Shown piece after piece: positions 1 to 10,990 of a stretch of 64,000 nucleotides of DNA. Source of the stretch: Apoderus coryli. Taxonomy: Eukaryota; Arthropoda; Insecta; Coleoptera; Attelabidae. How positions within the stretch are numbered: position 1 is the stretch's first letter; each line of letters begins with the position of its first letter. A model generated the notes under the pieces. It was not told the origin of the DNA. It saw nothing but the letters and a program-made list of their open reading frames with translations, and ran no database searches. The position numbers and the translations under genes are program-made. Location of the stretch: contig OU452199.1 in the NCBI GenBank assembly GCA_911728435.2, forward strand, positions 6,334,860-6,398,859. The letters are read 5' to 3'.

Positions 1-1
1 T

Positions 2-565
2 CCATATTATGTGACTCATCAAAATACGGTCGAAAAAGTGCAAGGTAGATTTTTGAGGTACTTAATGTATAAAGAGGTTGGTCATTATCCTCCAAGGGGT
101 ACTGACTACCAATTAATGACAGATCGATTTGAGATACCAAGTCTTGAACATAGAAGGAAAATAAATTATTTGCGATTTCTTTACAGTTTAGTTCACTCCA
201 ATATAGATTGTTTCCCCTTGCTTTCAAGAATTAATTTCAACGTTCCAAGGCAGCATATAAGGTCCAGTACAACATTTTATTGTGGTTATGCTAGGACGAA
301 TCTTATGTTGAGATCTCCTATTTCTATTTGTACCAGAAACTACAATCTTATGTGTAAATATTGTGATATTTTTTCGTGTAGTGGTAAAGAAATTATGGAT
401 TGTGCCATGTCTCATGTTACTGTTAGTATTACCATTAAGAGCTAGTTTTCTTTTTATTTTATTTTAAGTTTTTTTTTTGTGGTTTCACCGTTTTGGAATT
501 ATTATTATTTTGTCCTGTAATTGGCTTCGCTGTTGTACAATAAATGCTATTATTATTATTATAAG
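2..565 (+). pseudogene. Non-LTR retrotransposon 3' end (RT C-terminal region plus tail)
   Basis: The frame is open from the left edge of the window to a stop at 445. It encodes the region after the reverse transcriptase palm in Jockey/CR1-like elements: a block like EKVQGRFLRYL (the usual 'IQRRFLRYL' step), then SLEHRRKINYLRFLYSLVH and RSPISICTRNYN, which correspond to the family's 'RR...L..L' and 'R.P....N' C-terminal motifs. After the stop comes a short T-rich 3'UTR with a polyadenylation-like AATAAA and a (TTA)n microsatellite tail at about 545-563, a common ending for these elements. The 5' part is outside the window. It lies on the strand opposite the receptor gene and inside what should be that gene's intron. 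I see family membership directly; the clade is inferred. No function for the host is expected. Confidence 0.75.
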
Positions 566-802
566 AACTAATTGCTTACAAATTAACTATAGGTCAAACT
601 TGTTGTCCAAGAGTGAACCTACATTTCTAAAAAACATCATCTCAAATCTTACAGAGCTCAAGAGCAAATCGATGGCAAACTTAGGGTAAATTTTGAATAT
701 TCTGCTAATTTTGTCGTTGTGTATAGTAAGTGATAGTGATATCAGTCAAGACGACTTTACGCACCATAAAAACTTGAAAAACGTTCGAAACAAAACACTC
801 AC

Positions 803-1422
803 CTGTATATAAAGCACAAACTTACACATTCCAGTACCGAACCACCATGTACTCGTCACATCCCATACGACTGAAAACGGTAAACAAAACAATATCACTA
901 ACGCATCTGCTACCGCCAAATTCACAATAAAATAATTGGTGACAGTACGCATAGTGTGATTTCTATAAACCGCCACACACACTAAACAATTACCAACTAA
1001 CCCGATGATAAACACGACACAGTGAAAAAAAATTAACGCCCATGTCCAACTTTTAGGATAAATGAAATCCAGATAATCATCTATGGTCGGTTCGTACTCA
1101 ACCACAGTAGAAGATGAATTATCTGCAGTGACATTTCCCAATTGGATTATCTCGTTGTGCTGTTCTTCTTCCTCTTTGTCGTTTATTTTGTTTGTTGTTG
1201 ATTTAATTACTGTATATTCCTTGTTCGACTGTAATGAGCTGTCTTTACTGATCGATTCGTTTGACGATGCTGTGCTGTTGTTGTTGTTGCTTTGCCAAAC
1301 ATTTTGTGATAGTATCGGTGAGGCCAGAAGGAAAATAATTAGCCACATGCTCTTTTTCGTGGAAATTGTAGTGGACGTCAGTGACATGGTTACAGTAACA
1401 CATCAAATGGTTGGTAATCTTC
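803..1422 (-). CDS. Class A GPCR, allatotropin/orexin-receptor-like: first coding exon
   Basis: The exon carries 195 codons starting at the ATG at 1387-1385 in a good context (AACCATG), with an in-frame TGA 15 bases upstream. A pyrimidine-rich acceptor ending TTTCAG at 1423 begins the exon, giving a 35-base spliced 5'UTR. A consensus donor CAG|GTGAGT closes it at 803 in phase 0. The protein has a hydrophobic N-terminal signal-like stretch (residues about 13-27), then a low-complexity extracellular region with several N-glycosylation sequons (NNS, NES, NVT), TM1 with the GN motif (IIGLVGN), intracellular loop 1, TM2 with NLAVAD, and the start of TM3 with its conserved Cys (MCKFVLYIQ). The blocks RNHTMRTVTNYFIVNLAVAD and DVTSTWWFG resemble insect allatotropin (orexin-type) receptors, which couple peptide binding to G-protein signalling in the plasma membrane. 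The remaining exons must lie left of the window. Other rhodopsin-class neuropeptide receptors remain possible. Confidence 0.8.
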
Positions 1423-2809
1423 CTGAAACAATAATAAAGGATCATTAAATAACATTGTAGTCATTGAGTCTTTAACGATCAATCATATTTTAGTTATATA
1501 TGGGATGACGTTCAAAAGACCTATTGATTAAGCACATAACAACTCCAATCGAATATTTTAAATATATTTTACACGACTAGGAACTACGCTTAGTCCATGA
1601 CTTAAGTTGTTTCCGCAATCAATCGCGAGCACCTCGCTTTACTAGCGTTCTAAGTAGGGAGCCCTGTGTTTTGAGACTTTCGTTTAGACTAAAATTGTAT
1701 GTAAAATTTTTATTGTTTAAAAACAAATTTCTTAACGAAACCTCAGAAAGAGTTACTCCAGCAGAACTCATGGTTCACAAACGGCGATCTAAGAAATTCT
1801 ATAATATTATTTGGAAAATGAAACGGCGTACAAAATAGTATATAGATATTTTTTTTAATCTTGGGTTGTAGGACTCATGTAAGTAAAACTCTAAATTATG
1901 CAAACTGCAACGTTTTGCAGGCTATATTGTCGCTTTATCAAGCACAAAAAACACAATTATCTCTGTCGACCCATGCCTCGGTCTGGTTCTACTGAGGCCC
2001 TGTTAAATTAAACAAAAACCCTCGTGTACGTAAAACCAGTAATTTTAGTATGCCATGAAATTATTTTTCATTTATTTTTCACTCAAAACACAATTCGAAA
2101 CAATACAAATCTTACTTTTTAAAATTATACTTTATTAATATTGTGTTTCATACCTATATTTTGATTTATTAAATAGTTAGTTAAGTATATGTAATTTTGT
2201 ACATTTTCAATTTATTTTTCTTTTGTATATCTTAGTTACATTCGTTTAGACGTTTGTTAAAAATCACAAATCGGTAATTTTGTGTAAAAGAAGTAAAAAA
2301 AGCATCTATCTACCAATGGTTTTAATTTGAAAATTACCTATTTAATTTAAATGACAAATATATAACTAAATTTTTACGCCCTCGTAAGACTAATTTTTAA
2401 ACACGCGTGCATATAGATGCCCCCGTATTTCGCTCTCTCACCTATGTTGTATTGTTGTTTGCATGACCCGACACACGGTTCTCTCTGTAAATCCCACACA
2501 AAGAATGCCGACCACCGTGGGTATATTTTAACTTATTTTTAAGCTGCATAGTCACATAAAAAATATATATTTTTTTCTGTGCATATATGGAAATGTGGAA
2601 AACTGTATGGTTATGACGTGTCTAAACTTTGCTGTAATATGATGGAGCATGATTAACATACTGATGGAGCATGGTTGCATATTTACTTGGTGGAAATTAT
2701 TTCGATAAAGAGATTATCTCACCGGAAAAGAACGCGGTAAATATTGAAAAAAGTGTGTATTTCGGAAGGCTATTGTGGGCCTTAAGCATGTTGAAAGCAG
2801 CCTCATATA
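1423..2809. other. Upstream region / 5' intron of the receptor gene, no other gene seen
   Basis: Immediately right of the acceptor at 1423 is intron of the minus-strand receptor gene. The noncoding first exon and promoter should lie further right, but I could not place them. The stretch is AT-rich with no long ORF in either strand and no clear repeat. The small GC-richer spot at about 2400-2520 has no recognisable motif. Confidence 0.4.
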
Positions 2810-3500
2810 CAAGGTGTTTCTAAAAAAGCTGGCCAAAATTTGTGAGCGAATTGGGGACATCTGATCATGAAAAAAACCTAAATTGTAATTTTTTCGAAAA
2901 GTCCTTTTTTACAAAGATACAGGGTGTTAAACATGGCTGCCTGAGGATGATTTTTTTGAAATATTTTCGAAACGAGTAAAGATGAATTAACCAAATGTAG
3001 CATATTTATTCACCTAGTTAAATATCGTAAACTGACATGAAATTGAATAAAAAATGATGACCATATAGGCGGGTAAACGGGGGGGACCCTTGCCTTAATT
3101 ATAACCTAACTTTTTTTTCTTGTAGTTTTTATTCATTTTGTGTCAAAAATGTGATAAAATAAAGTTTTGTACATAAAAAAGGCATACTTCTTTTTTCTCG
3201 AAAAACTTAAAGGTTTTGGAAAACTTTTCGTTAGCAAATTGTATTTCAATAATTTTATTACTATAAGGACCAGTTTTGTCCTAAAATTTTCAAACTCGAA
3301 TTTCTCGAAAACCCTTAAGTTTTTCGAGAAAAAAGAAGTATGCCTTTTTTATGTATAAAACCGTCCTCAGGCAGTCATCTTTAACACCCTGTATCTTTGT
3401 AAATAAGGACTTTTCGAAAAATTATAATTTAGGTTTTTTTCATGATTAGATGTCCCCAATTCGCTCACAAATTTTGGACAGCTTTTTTAGAAACACATTG
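2810..3500. mobile_element. Foldback MITE copy A, TA-flanked (CAAGGTGTTTC termini)
   Basis: The outer ends read CAAGGTGTTTCTAAAAAAGC and, inverted, CAATGTGTTTCTAAAAAAGC, flanked on both sides by TA (2808-2809 and 3501-3502). The outer arms are about 140 bp and share blocks such as GAGCGAATTGGGGACATCTG and CCTTTTTTACAAAGATACAG. A second inverted pair is nested inside (about 3178-3220 against 3305-3345, sharing GGCATACTTCTTTTTTCTCG). The same family forms the much larger foldback at 32368-34493. The TA flank suggests mobilisation by a Tc1/mariner-type transposase. No transposase is encoded. Confidence 0.75.
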
Positions 3501-4125
3501 TATATAATATTTATTATTTTCATTGTTTAGATTTGTCAGATCTTTCAAGTATTTTATATTCTAGAATATTCAGGATTATTGTGACAATATATGTCAGTTA
3601 TTTTCACTGATAGTTTACGTCGTTGACTTATAATTACGCGAAACATTTTCTCAATAGAGCAATATCGTGTTGTTTAAAATTAAATTAAAATTGACGAAAC
3701 ATTGTACTTTTTTAAGGTCTTTGATATGAAATAATAAAACTTACGACAAGTTGTGGAAAAATGAACCAACAATAAGATTTCCCAAGATTTCCGTTCGTAC
3801 ATTTAACTTTTCTGGACATTGCAAACTTTGCTCTTTCATAAATATTTGCTCGAAGTTTTGATGACTTTATATACGGTAATCATAAAAGGTGTCAATTGAA
3901 AATTGTCCAAGGTTAATCTGAAATTGCTTATTCTCAATTCCCAGTTTGTGTGTGTATTTAGTGCCAACTTGAGGTGGAAAATGTATCGAAATCTCCTCAA
4001 CTAATAGCTAAATATTTGTTAAAGTAATCCATTGCAGAGAGGAGTATCAAGTATAGTAGGAAAATAAAATCACGTCTACTCCACAACAAGTTATATATAT
4101 ATATATGTTCAAATCATTACCATAA
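3501..4125. other. AT-rich intergenic stretch
   Basis: No gene, long ORF or repeat structure is apparent. It ends at the TTGTGGAGTAGACG tail block (minus strand, about 4074-4087) that belongs to the hammerhead-like unit next to it. Confidence 0.4.
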
Positions 4126-4165
4126 TGTCAAACATGTTTCGAGATTCATCTCATCGTCAGTGACA
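4126..4165 (-). ncRNA. Hammerhead-ribozyme-like motif (best-formed copy)
   Basis: Read on the minus strand: helix I strand UGUCA, core CUGACGA, one extra U, helix II GAGAU-GA-AUCUC, core GAAAC, dinucleotide AU, GUU (an NUH cleavage triplet), then UGACA, which pairs perfectly with the first strand. CUGANGA, GAAA and NUH are the known catalytic boxes of hammerhead ribozymes, and a very short helix III (A-U and C-G around two bases) is known for retroelement hammerheads. The extra U between CUGANGA and helix II is not canonical. Downstream is the shared tail block TTGTGGAGTAGACG. A long perfect-looking hairpin sits 15 bases upstream. Self-cleavage is inferred, not shown. Confidence 0.5.
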
Positions 4166-4180
4166 AAAAATCACAGAAGT

Positions 4181-4330
4181 CCTCATAAGAAGCTTAATTC
4201 AAACACCTATACATCTAAAAGATATTCCAACAATAGAAATTATTAATTTCAATAGAATATTAAATTATTAATTTCTATTGTTGGAATATCTTTTTGATGT
4301 ATAGATGTTTGAATTAAGCTTATTATGAGG
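4181..4330. repeat. Near-perfect 70-bp-arm hairpin beside the hammerhead-like motif
   Basis: The left arm (4181-4250) and right arm (4261-4330) are reverse complements with about five or six mismatches and a 10-bp centre. Both include AAGCTTAATTCAAACA and AAGATATTCCAACAATAG. Transcribed from either strand it would form a long duplex. It lies directly upstream of the minus-strand hammerhead-like motif, so the two may belong to one element. Confidence 0.85.
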
Positions 4331-5377
4331 GCTAATAGCTAAATCCTGAACAAAGCAGGAAATCAGAATATATACAGTATTTAAAAGCTGATTTGGCATA
4401 AATTTTTCATTTGTGTGCTACGCAACAGTGATATATTATCAAATTTACATGTCAAAGTAATTAATAACATCTGCTTGGTGTTCCATAACAAATACTGCCG
4501 GTAGGACCAACAAATAATTATACAAATTACTGCCTTAAAATGCATAGCCAAAGCAGCTTTGTACAGTTTTTTGTAGCTTATAGTAGTTAGCGAAACTTTT
4601 GTGATTGCAAGTTTATATTGGGCGCAACATATGGTCGTATGAATAGATTGAATTTGCTAGGAGTTTAAAAGTTGTTTATCGAAATGTTTGTAAGCTTTTG
4701 TAGTACTTTGGTTGTTCGGTTTGTTTTCAGTGCATATTCGAAATTAACAACAAAAAATATATTATTACTAGGTATCCGTTTGGTTGACTCTCTTACCTGG
4801 GATCAATGCGTTTCTGACTTAAAGAAAGGAGTAGCATTATATTCGTTTACACTGGGATAACAAAAAGACTTCTATAGATTATAGATCTTTGCATACCTAC
4901 ATTTAATAGGTTGCATATTTATGCTTCTACCTACGTTGTATATTCATTAGCAGATAACTTAATTTCGCAGGATTAGGAACAGTGTGAATACTAATGAAAG
5001 CTTTCCTCGTTACTGTATACAAGGGGCTGTAATTTTCTACGCTCTACTCATTTCAGACTTTTAAAGTGTGAAAAGGATTTTTTCAAAACATCTTTATATA
5101 ATGCTCTCACAAATTCTTTAAAAGTCTGTAATGAAATAAAGTTTAAAAATAAAATACTTGCTTAGGCATGCCTGCCGCCTTTTATTCTATTGGGGAGTAC
5201 GTATACCATACCAACTATTAGGTAATATCTAGCCTTTTGTATTTTTTCTTCTGGAGTCCATATATGTGTACATTTTTTGTAATTATACTTCTTTGTTTGC
5301 CTCTCATTTTAATTCAGAGCATTGTTTTTTTTTCTTGATGAAATGGCACAATTGTAATGGTTATACAAATATATATA
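4331..5377 (+). other. AT-rich stretch with a possible degraded RT remnant
   Basis: At about 4765-4857 one frame reads LLGIRLVDSLTWDQCVSDLKK, which resembles the 'YLGI..D..L.W..HI..L..K' step of non-LTR reverse transcriptases. The neighbouring sequence is too decayed to confirm it. Nothing else recognisable is present. A run of ATATATAT precedes the next element. Confidence 0.3.
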
Positions 5378-6586
5378 CAGGGTGATTCATCCTGAGTGGC
5401 CTATTCAGAGTTCTCGGGAACTACAAAAGATATGTTGCTGAAACTTTGGGGTTCGGTAATATCGGGAAGGTTCTATATTGATGTTGAATCCGGTTATACC
5501 GATTCCCTATAAAATTTAAATGCCACTTTGTTAAGCTGAAGAAAATGCAACATAATAGATATTTTTAATTTATTTCAAATCTGTGGACCATACAATCAAG
5601 TTATTAGTAGGCATGTAACACATTTAATACTATGTACTCTAAATTACTGTTGATGAAACCAAAGAAATTTAAAAGACTACAGAGAAGTTTTATAATATTT
5701 GAAATTTTTAATATTAATGTATTTAATTCTCTCATTTAAATAATCGTAATGTTTATTAAATTGCTTTTTACCTTATTCCACATTGTTAAAACTATTTTAT
5801 TGTTTGGTTATTGTTTTTTATTTTATTTCTTAATTTATGCATAAACATTTCTCTGGCTTGTTCATTTCATTCCGATTAAAATAATTAGACACATGAGTTT
5901 TCCTCAAACAAATAAGAAAACTAGGTTATTATTATTATTTTTTATCTGTTTTCTGTCTATTACGGGTGGAAAAAGTTACACACAGGGTGAATTATTGGGA
6001 TGAACCAAATATGCCAGATTTTTAAATCCGGCCCTGTAAATCAATTCAAATTATGGTATTTACCATACTCGAACACAGTGTGTGTCGTTTCTGTCTATTT
6101 TGAAGATTTCTTTTTGATAAATAAACATTATTATACAGTAAGATACTTCACTATTGCCAATTTTCAATTTGGCTCTAAAATGAAAATTTAATTGGAAATG
6201 TGAGGTGAGTGTAACAAAAAATTCAAATACCCAGGTCTATTTATGCCCTCTGAAAAAATTATATTAGATTTTTGAAAAATCATATACAGGGTGAAGTATT
6301 GAATATGAAGCAGTCCCACAAATTTTCTCGAAGACGGACCTGGATGTTTTCAATTCCGAATATGTCAGTTAGTTGCCAGACACAAATACACACTTTTGTA
6401 AAAAAATGAGATAAATCGACTTAATCATTGAAAAGATATGACGAAACATTGTTTTGGTGAACATCCACAATTCACCCTGTATATTAATAATCAAAACAAG
6501 GAGACATTTACAATGGTCATTTGATAATCTCCTGACGTGCCTCTACTTATGGTAGAAGTATGTACAGTTCCTCGTGACTCACCCTG
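5378..6586. mobile_element. Possible outer TA-flanked element with CAGGGTGA termini
   Basis: The left end reads CAGGGTGATTCATCC after TA and the right end is the inverted CAGGGTGAGTCACG before TA. About 11 of the first 12 bases match. Inside are another CAGGGTGAATT end at about 5986 and the small complete element at 6287-6479. There is no long ORF. The pairing of these two ends is an inference, since several CAGGGTG ends occur nearby. Confidence 0.4.
6287..6479. mobile_element. 193-bp MITE, TIR CAGGGTGAA, TA duplication
   Basis: Short inverted ends CAGGGTGAA...TTCACCCTG are flanked by TA (6285-6286, 6480-6481). The interior is AT-rich with no ORF. It is one of many elements in the window that share the CAGGGTG end but differ internally. 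Confidence 0.6.
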
Positions 6587-7552
6587 TATAGTTTATAATT
6601 TATGACATTTACGTCATAATTTACATCTTCTAAAGACTTCAGAACGACATTTACATCACTCAAGTAGCTTATGTTTAAATTGGGTTTGGCGATCAGAATA
6701 ATTAACATGTGATATCACCTAGGTATATGCTTTTTTGCGGCTGTTAGATAATGTTTCGAATTAAGTACGTTGACTTTTGGATTGCGAAATTTCGTCTTCA
6801 TTAGTTCAAAACTTTTACTGTCTACACTTTTACAAAGAGAAGTTTTCGCTCATTTTCATAATAAATATCAAAATACAAAAAGAGCGTATGTTACAAAAAA
6901 AAAAACAAATATGTAAAGACTTTGATAGTTTAGATACAGTTACAATTCAAACCAACAAAAAAACTTTTTAATTGATTTCGTATAAGAAAATTTCAAACGG
7001 CTATACCAAAGTTTCCTAACTTCTTATGTCTATGTTGACTCTGGAAATTCACGTACCTTTCTGTAACGGTATATTATAATATCGACGTAATAAAAAAACT
7101 CTTTATAGAAGTTTCTCATTAAAGTTTAACGTTTTTTTTTTTGTGTTTTGCTAGAAATCAAACGAGGTATAATTGAATAATACACGAGAATTTTAAATTA
7201 ATTAAAACCACAAACCACAATGAAGAATAAGGTAGAGTTATGAAGCGGAATGTAGAGAGAAATTACTGCCAACAAAGCGTACTACATAGACGTTTTTTAA
7301 TTTCTTCTAAATTTTCACTAAATTAAAATGCAAATTCACATTATATCTAGTAATAAATTATCCTCTTGGCATCGATTTCGTTGTGAGGAGGCGTTTTTTT
7401 ATTTCGCGGCATGGTGGGGATGGACATTAGTAGTGGGGATATTTTTAGTTGACACGTAGATATTCTATGACTCATCAATAGTATAAAAATCACGATTTAT
7501 CTTATTCATGGATTTTACTTTTTCATTTATAAATCGATTTTTAAAAAATCGA
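6587..7552. other. AT-rich intergenic stretch
   Basis: Only short unconvincing ORFs and homopolymer runs are present. No repeat or gene family was recognised. Confidence 0.4.
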
Positions 7553-8716
7553 TTATTTCATGAGAAACAATCGATTTTTTTCATGAGAAACATATTCTAG
7601 GTTATTCACCAACAGTGTTCTTAAATTAAGTAACAAAACAAAATAAGAATGAATTTTACATGCGCATATTGAAAAAAATCTTTTAATTTCATGTGGGATC
7701 CCATTGTATGCACTTATTCCCTGACAAATTGGATTAAACAATCCTTTATTTGTTCGTACATTATGCTGATAAACATTATGAGATGTTCTAGTATCATACA
7801 AGTGAATGCTATTCGAGAATACTAATTTGCACTGCTCAAATTCCATAATTGTGCGCAACCTGCAGGGACCCAACTCCCTATAAAGGTCTTTTGCGTGAGT
7901 AAGAATATCATATTCAAACAATACTTTTAGAATTTTATTTTGCAATATCTGCAAATTATTGAAATTAACCACTCCACATGTTCCCCAAACAGGTATTAGG
8001 TATCGCAGATGAGAGAAAACATGCATTATATATGTTCATTTTGATTTTTTTGCCTATGTAATGTCTAACCCTGTATACCGCACTGACGATCGGCAAAATT
8101 TTGTTTGTTAAATAGCTAATATGTTCATTCCAATTTAGTTTATTATCTATCATTAGTCCTAGATACTTCACATGAGACACTTACTCAATAAAGGTGTTAT
8201 TTATTTTTATATTTGAACCTGGTACAATTTTATTTTTCTGCTTAAACAATATAAATTTTGTCTTATTAATGTTAATTTTAAGTTTATTACACAACAGCCA
8301 ATCAGCATACCGACTCAAATCATTATTTACCTTGATTTCTAATTCATTAACATTTTCCGCATCATAAAGTCATAACAGTATCATCAGCAAATGTGTAATA
8401 TCGCCCCTAAGTCCTGCAGATTTTAAACTTATAGTACATATAATGAGTACAACAGAGGACCGAGAACCGAACCCTGTGGAACTCCGCATATGGTTGTTAA
8501 GAGTACACTGGTAATTTTGTCCAGTTTTACATACTGTTTTCTATTCTGGAGATATGATTTTAGAATATTATATATGTTCCCACGAAAACCCATTCTATTC
8601 AACTTATGCAAAAGAATATCTATACTAATTACGTCAAATGCTTTGCTCAAGTCAACAAAAACAGCAGCAATCACTCTTTTCTTATCCAACTTAATCGAAA
8701 TATGACTCAAAAGTCA
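7553..8716 (-). pseudogene. Non-LTR retrotransposon RT remnant (Jockey/CR1-like)
   Basis: Reading leftwards, the RT palm appears in order: FVDLSKAFDVI (motif A with catalytic Asp), GVPQGSVLGPLLYSLYV (motif B), then, after an in-frame stop and frame change, FADDT at about 8367-8381 (motif C with the catalytic Asp pair). These are followed by YLGLMIDNKLNWNEHISYL and the C-terminal blocks LQILQNKILKVLFEYD and GIPHEIKRF. At least two stops and frameshifts break it. The 5' end is truncated near 8716 and no clear tail microsatellite is left at 7553. Intact RT of this class primes on nicked chromosomal DNA; this copy is dead. Confidence 0.8.
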
Positions 8717-9239
8717 AAAGATCGATATTCGCACTATTAATAAAGTTATTAACATAAAAATAAAAGAAACCAAAAAAAACAGCCTTATGTGCTCTAAACT
8801 AAAAAGTAAAATAAAATAAATTTAACAAAAAGAAAACAAAATAAACAAAACCACAAAAAATCTGATAAAATAAGTCAGTAACAATATACTTAGTAAAATT
8901 AAAAAAATTAATGCCACAAATTTTCTGTAAGGGAATTTAAAAATAATAGTTTTGGTCATCTCTTCCCTAAAATACGATTATGGGTTTTCCTGACAATATT
9001 CTCTGCTTTGGAAAATATCTCTGATGGCGTAGAAGAGGCCATCACTGACAGGTGTTTTAGAGCCAACTCGGATAGCTTAGGAAAAGCTCCTTTAAATTTC
9101 TGCAAACAGCTAGAACGTCTGTCTTAAGAGTTGATAACGGTGCCGCAATATATAGATCCAATTCTGTAGTCTTTCACCGATACAAAATATTAAAGCAATC
9201 CAAAAGTCATACCAAAAAAATTATACTCATTTTACTTTA
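8717..9239. other. AT-rich stretch, no gene seen
   Basis: A-rich sequence up to about 8930, followed by a moderately complex stretch (8940-9180) with no recognised coding motif. It may hold a diverged part of a retroelement, but I cannot support that. Confidence 0.35.
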
Positions 9240-9263
9240 AAATTAGTTAGTTATATTTTAGTC

Positions 9264-9533
9264 ACTTCAGGAGTCCCCCAAGGTTCTGTGTTGGGGCCAT
9301 TGTTGTTTTTGTGCTTTATTGGTGATATTTACAGTGGCTTGACTAATGGTTCGTTCTTGTATGCTGATGACTTCAAGATATACTCTATCATTGATAGTAT
9401 GCATGATTGTTCTATTATTCAGGCGGACATAAACAAGATTTATGAGTCGTGTGTCCGCAAGAATCTTTATTTGAATATCGAAAAATGTGTATTTTATTTT
9501 TTATCTAGTGTGAGCAGGCAATATGCCCGGTGA
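9264..9533 (+). pseudogene. Non-LTR RT palm fragment
   Basis: The frame opens with SGVPQGSVLGPLLFLCFIG (RT motif B), then SFLYADDFKIYS (motif C, catalytic YADD), and NLYLNIEKC (the 'K..LN..KT' step). It is closely related to the minus-strand copy at 19523-20533, which has GVPQGSVLGPLLFLCFIDD and LLYADDFKLYS. Both ends are missing: it starts just before motif B and stops soon after motif C at a TGA. It is a short dead fragment. Confidence 0.75.
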
Positions 9534-9670
9534 AACACAGTTCACAATTCATTTTAGAGTTTTGTCAATAACAATTTAGTTACATTTTAATCTAAGTTTT
9601 TTTCCACACTGTGATTTTGGTATTTGATTAGAACCCATGTCCTGTTAGCTTTCGGTTCACCACATTAATA

Positions 9671-9710
9671 CCACTGATGATGAGAATATCTACTCTCGAA
9701 ACATGTATGG
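9671..9710 (+). ncRNA. Hammerhead-ribozyme-like motif
   Basis: Helix I CCA, core CUGAUGA, extra U, helix II GAGA...UCUC with an 8-base loop, GAAAC, AU, GUA, then UGG closing helix I (3 bp). The tail block TTGTGGAGTAGACGC follows about 40 bases later. It forms an inverted pair with the copy at 9855-9894, tails facing each other. Same architecture as the copy at 4126 but different helix bases. Confidence 0.45.
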
Positions 9711-9854
9711 CTGATTTTTGAATTAATTATGAGAAGATTATATTGTGGAGTAGACGCATTTTCATTCCATATGATAATTTTAATTATTTTCTGAAGTGTT
9801 TGTAACTTAAAGGCGTCTGCTCCACAAAATATCTTTATATAAATGTTCAAATCA

Positions 9855-9894
9855 GCCAAAATTGTTTCGGAACTACAGTTCCATTCTCAGTGGC
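9855..9894 (-). ncRNA. Hammerhead-ribozyme-like motif, core mutated
   Basis: Minus strand: helix I GCCA, box CUGAGAA (G8 of CUGANGA is A here), extra U, helix II GGAAC-UGUA-GUUCC, GAAAC, AA, UUU, then UGGC pairing with GCCA. The tail TTGTGGAGCAGACGCC follows. The altered core predicts loss of cleavage. The inverted arrangement with the 9671 copy spans about 225 bp. Confidence 0.35.
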
Positions 9895-10990
9895 ATTAAT
9901 AAATCTTATATAGATTTCATACAAAAGTTATCAAATTTTCAAAAACATGGATTTAAGCATGTATCCATACTAAAACACCAAATTAGAACGTGATTAGATT
10001 AAAATTTTGTATACAAAGCTGACAAACCACTTTCAGAAAATATTTAAAATTTCTAAATAAAATTAATACTGTATACGCGTCCAATAAAGCGTAAAGCTTA
10101 AAAGACACTACTCAACGGGGAGATTAGTGCTTTTTGCTGATTTTAAAACTCAGAGTTTACTTTGCCGAAGTTGGGAAGAAGGCTCAAAAAAAAGAGTTTT
10201 GTGGTAAGAGAACCTGGCGGAGCTTTTGGAGACATGTGCTCCAACTTGAGAAAGACTTCGTGCTCTGACCTGCATAGTCTCCAACCACTCTCTTTAAACT
10301 TTACTACACAGAAGAGCAAACAGCAACTTCCTGTTGCACCAATATTTATAACTTTACTGTTTTCCACTCTTTCGAATATCGACCAATCAAATTGTCTATT
10401 TTTGGCGTCGTAACGCTTTTGTCAATAAGCAAATTTTGTCTATCTAGTAGATACAATACTGATGATGATTAGCGAAAAATACTTAGTTTGACCGGATGCA
10501 ATATTTTTATTACGATATACCGAGTGTGTCAATACTATTTTTAATTTTTTAAAATATAGGCGCCTATAATTTGTGAGTTAAAATGTGAAAAGAAACTAAA
10601 TATCATGAATTTTCAATTATTTATTTGACGAGATAGAAAGCTGAAAAGTGTACATGAATTCTACCGGTGTCCATTTAATGATGGTGTTTAATGGGAAACT
10701 TTCCCCACCAAGTTCAAATTTATAGCCTTTATAAATCAACGTAATGCACATCATCCAGTTGTTTTTGCGTATTTCGATATTTCAAAAAATATTATGGTAT
10801 CCAGGTTGGGAAATGAATATAGGAATATATGGAAATTGAAAAATAACCAGATTGCAAATTTGCGGCGAATTTGTGAACAAAAGAATGCATAATTGTAATA
10901 TTTTCAATGGTCGTAATTGAACACGTTAGCTGTTACATACAGTGAATATTGTTTAACATGGCACATAGGTATAATATACCTTATTATACT
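9895..10990. other. Intergenic stretch, no gene recognised
   Basis: A more complex patch at about 10143-10413 is open in both strands for 74-83 codons but shows no family motif. The remainder is AT-rich with no repeat recognised. Confidence 0.35.

Noticed and set aside
1083..1448. 121-codon plus-strand frame opposite the receptor exon.
   Set aside because: It is a shadow of the asparagine/serine-rich minus-strand coding sequence and has no family motif.
10143..10413. Overlapping frames of 74 and 83 codons on both strands.
   Set aside because: No recognised motif or splice context; complexity alone is not enough to call a gene.
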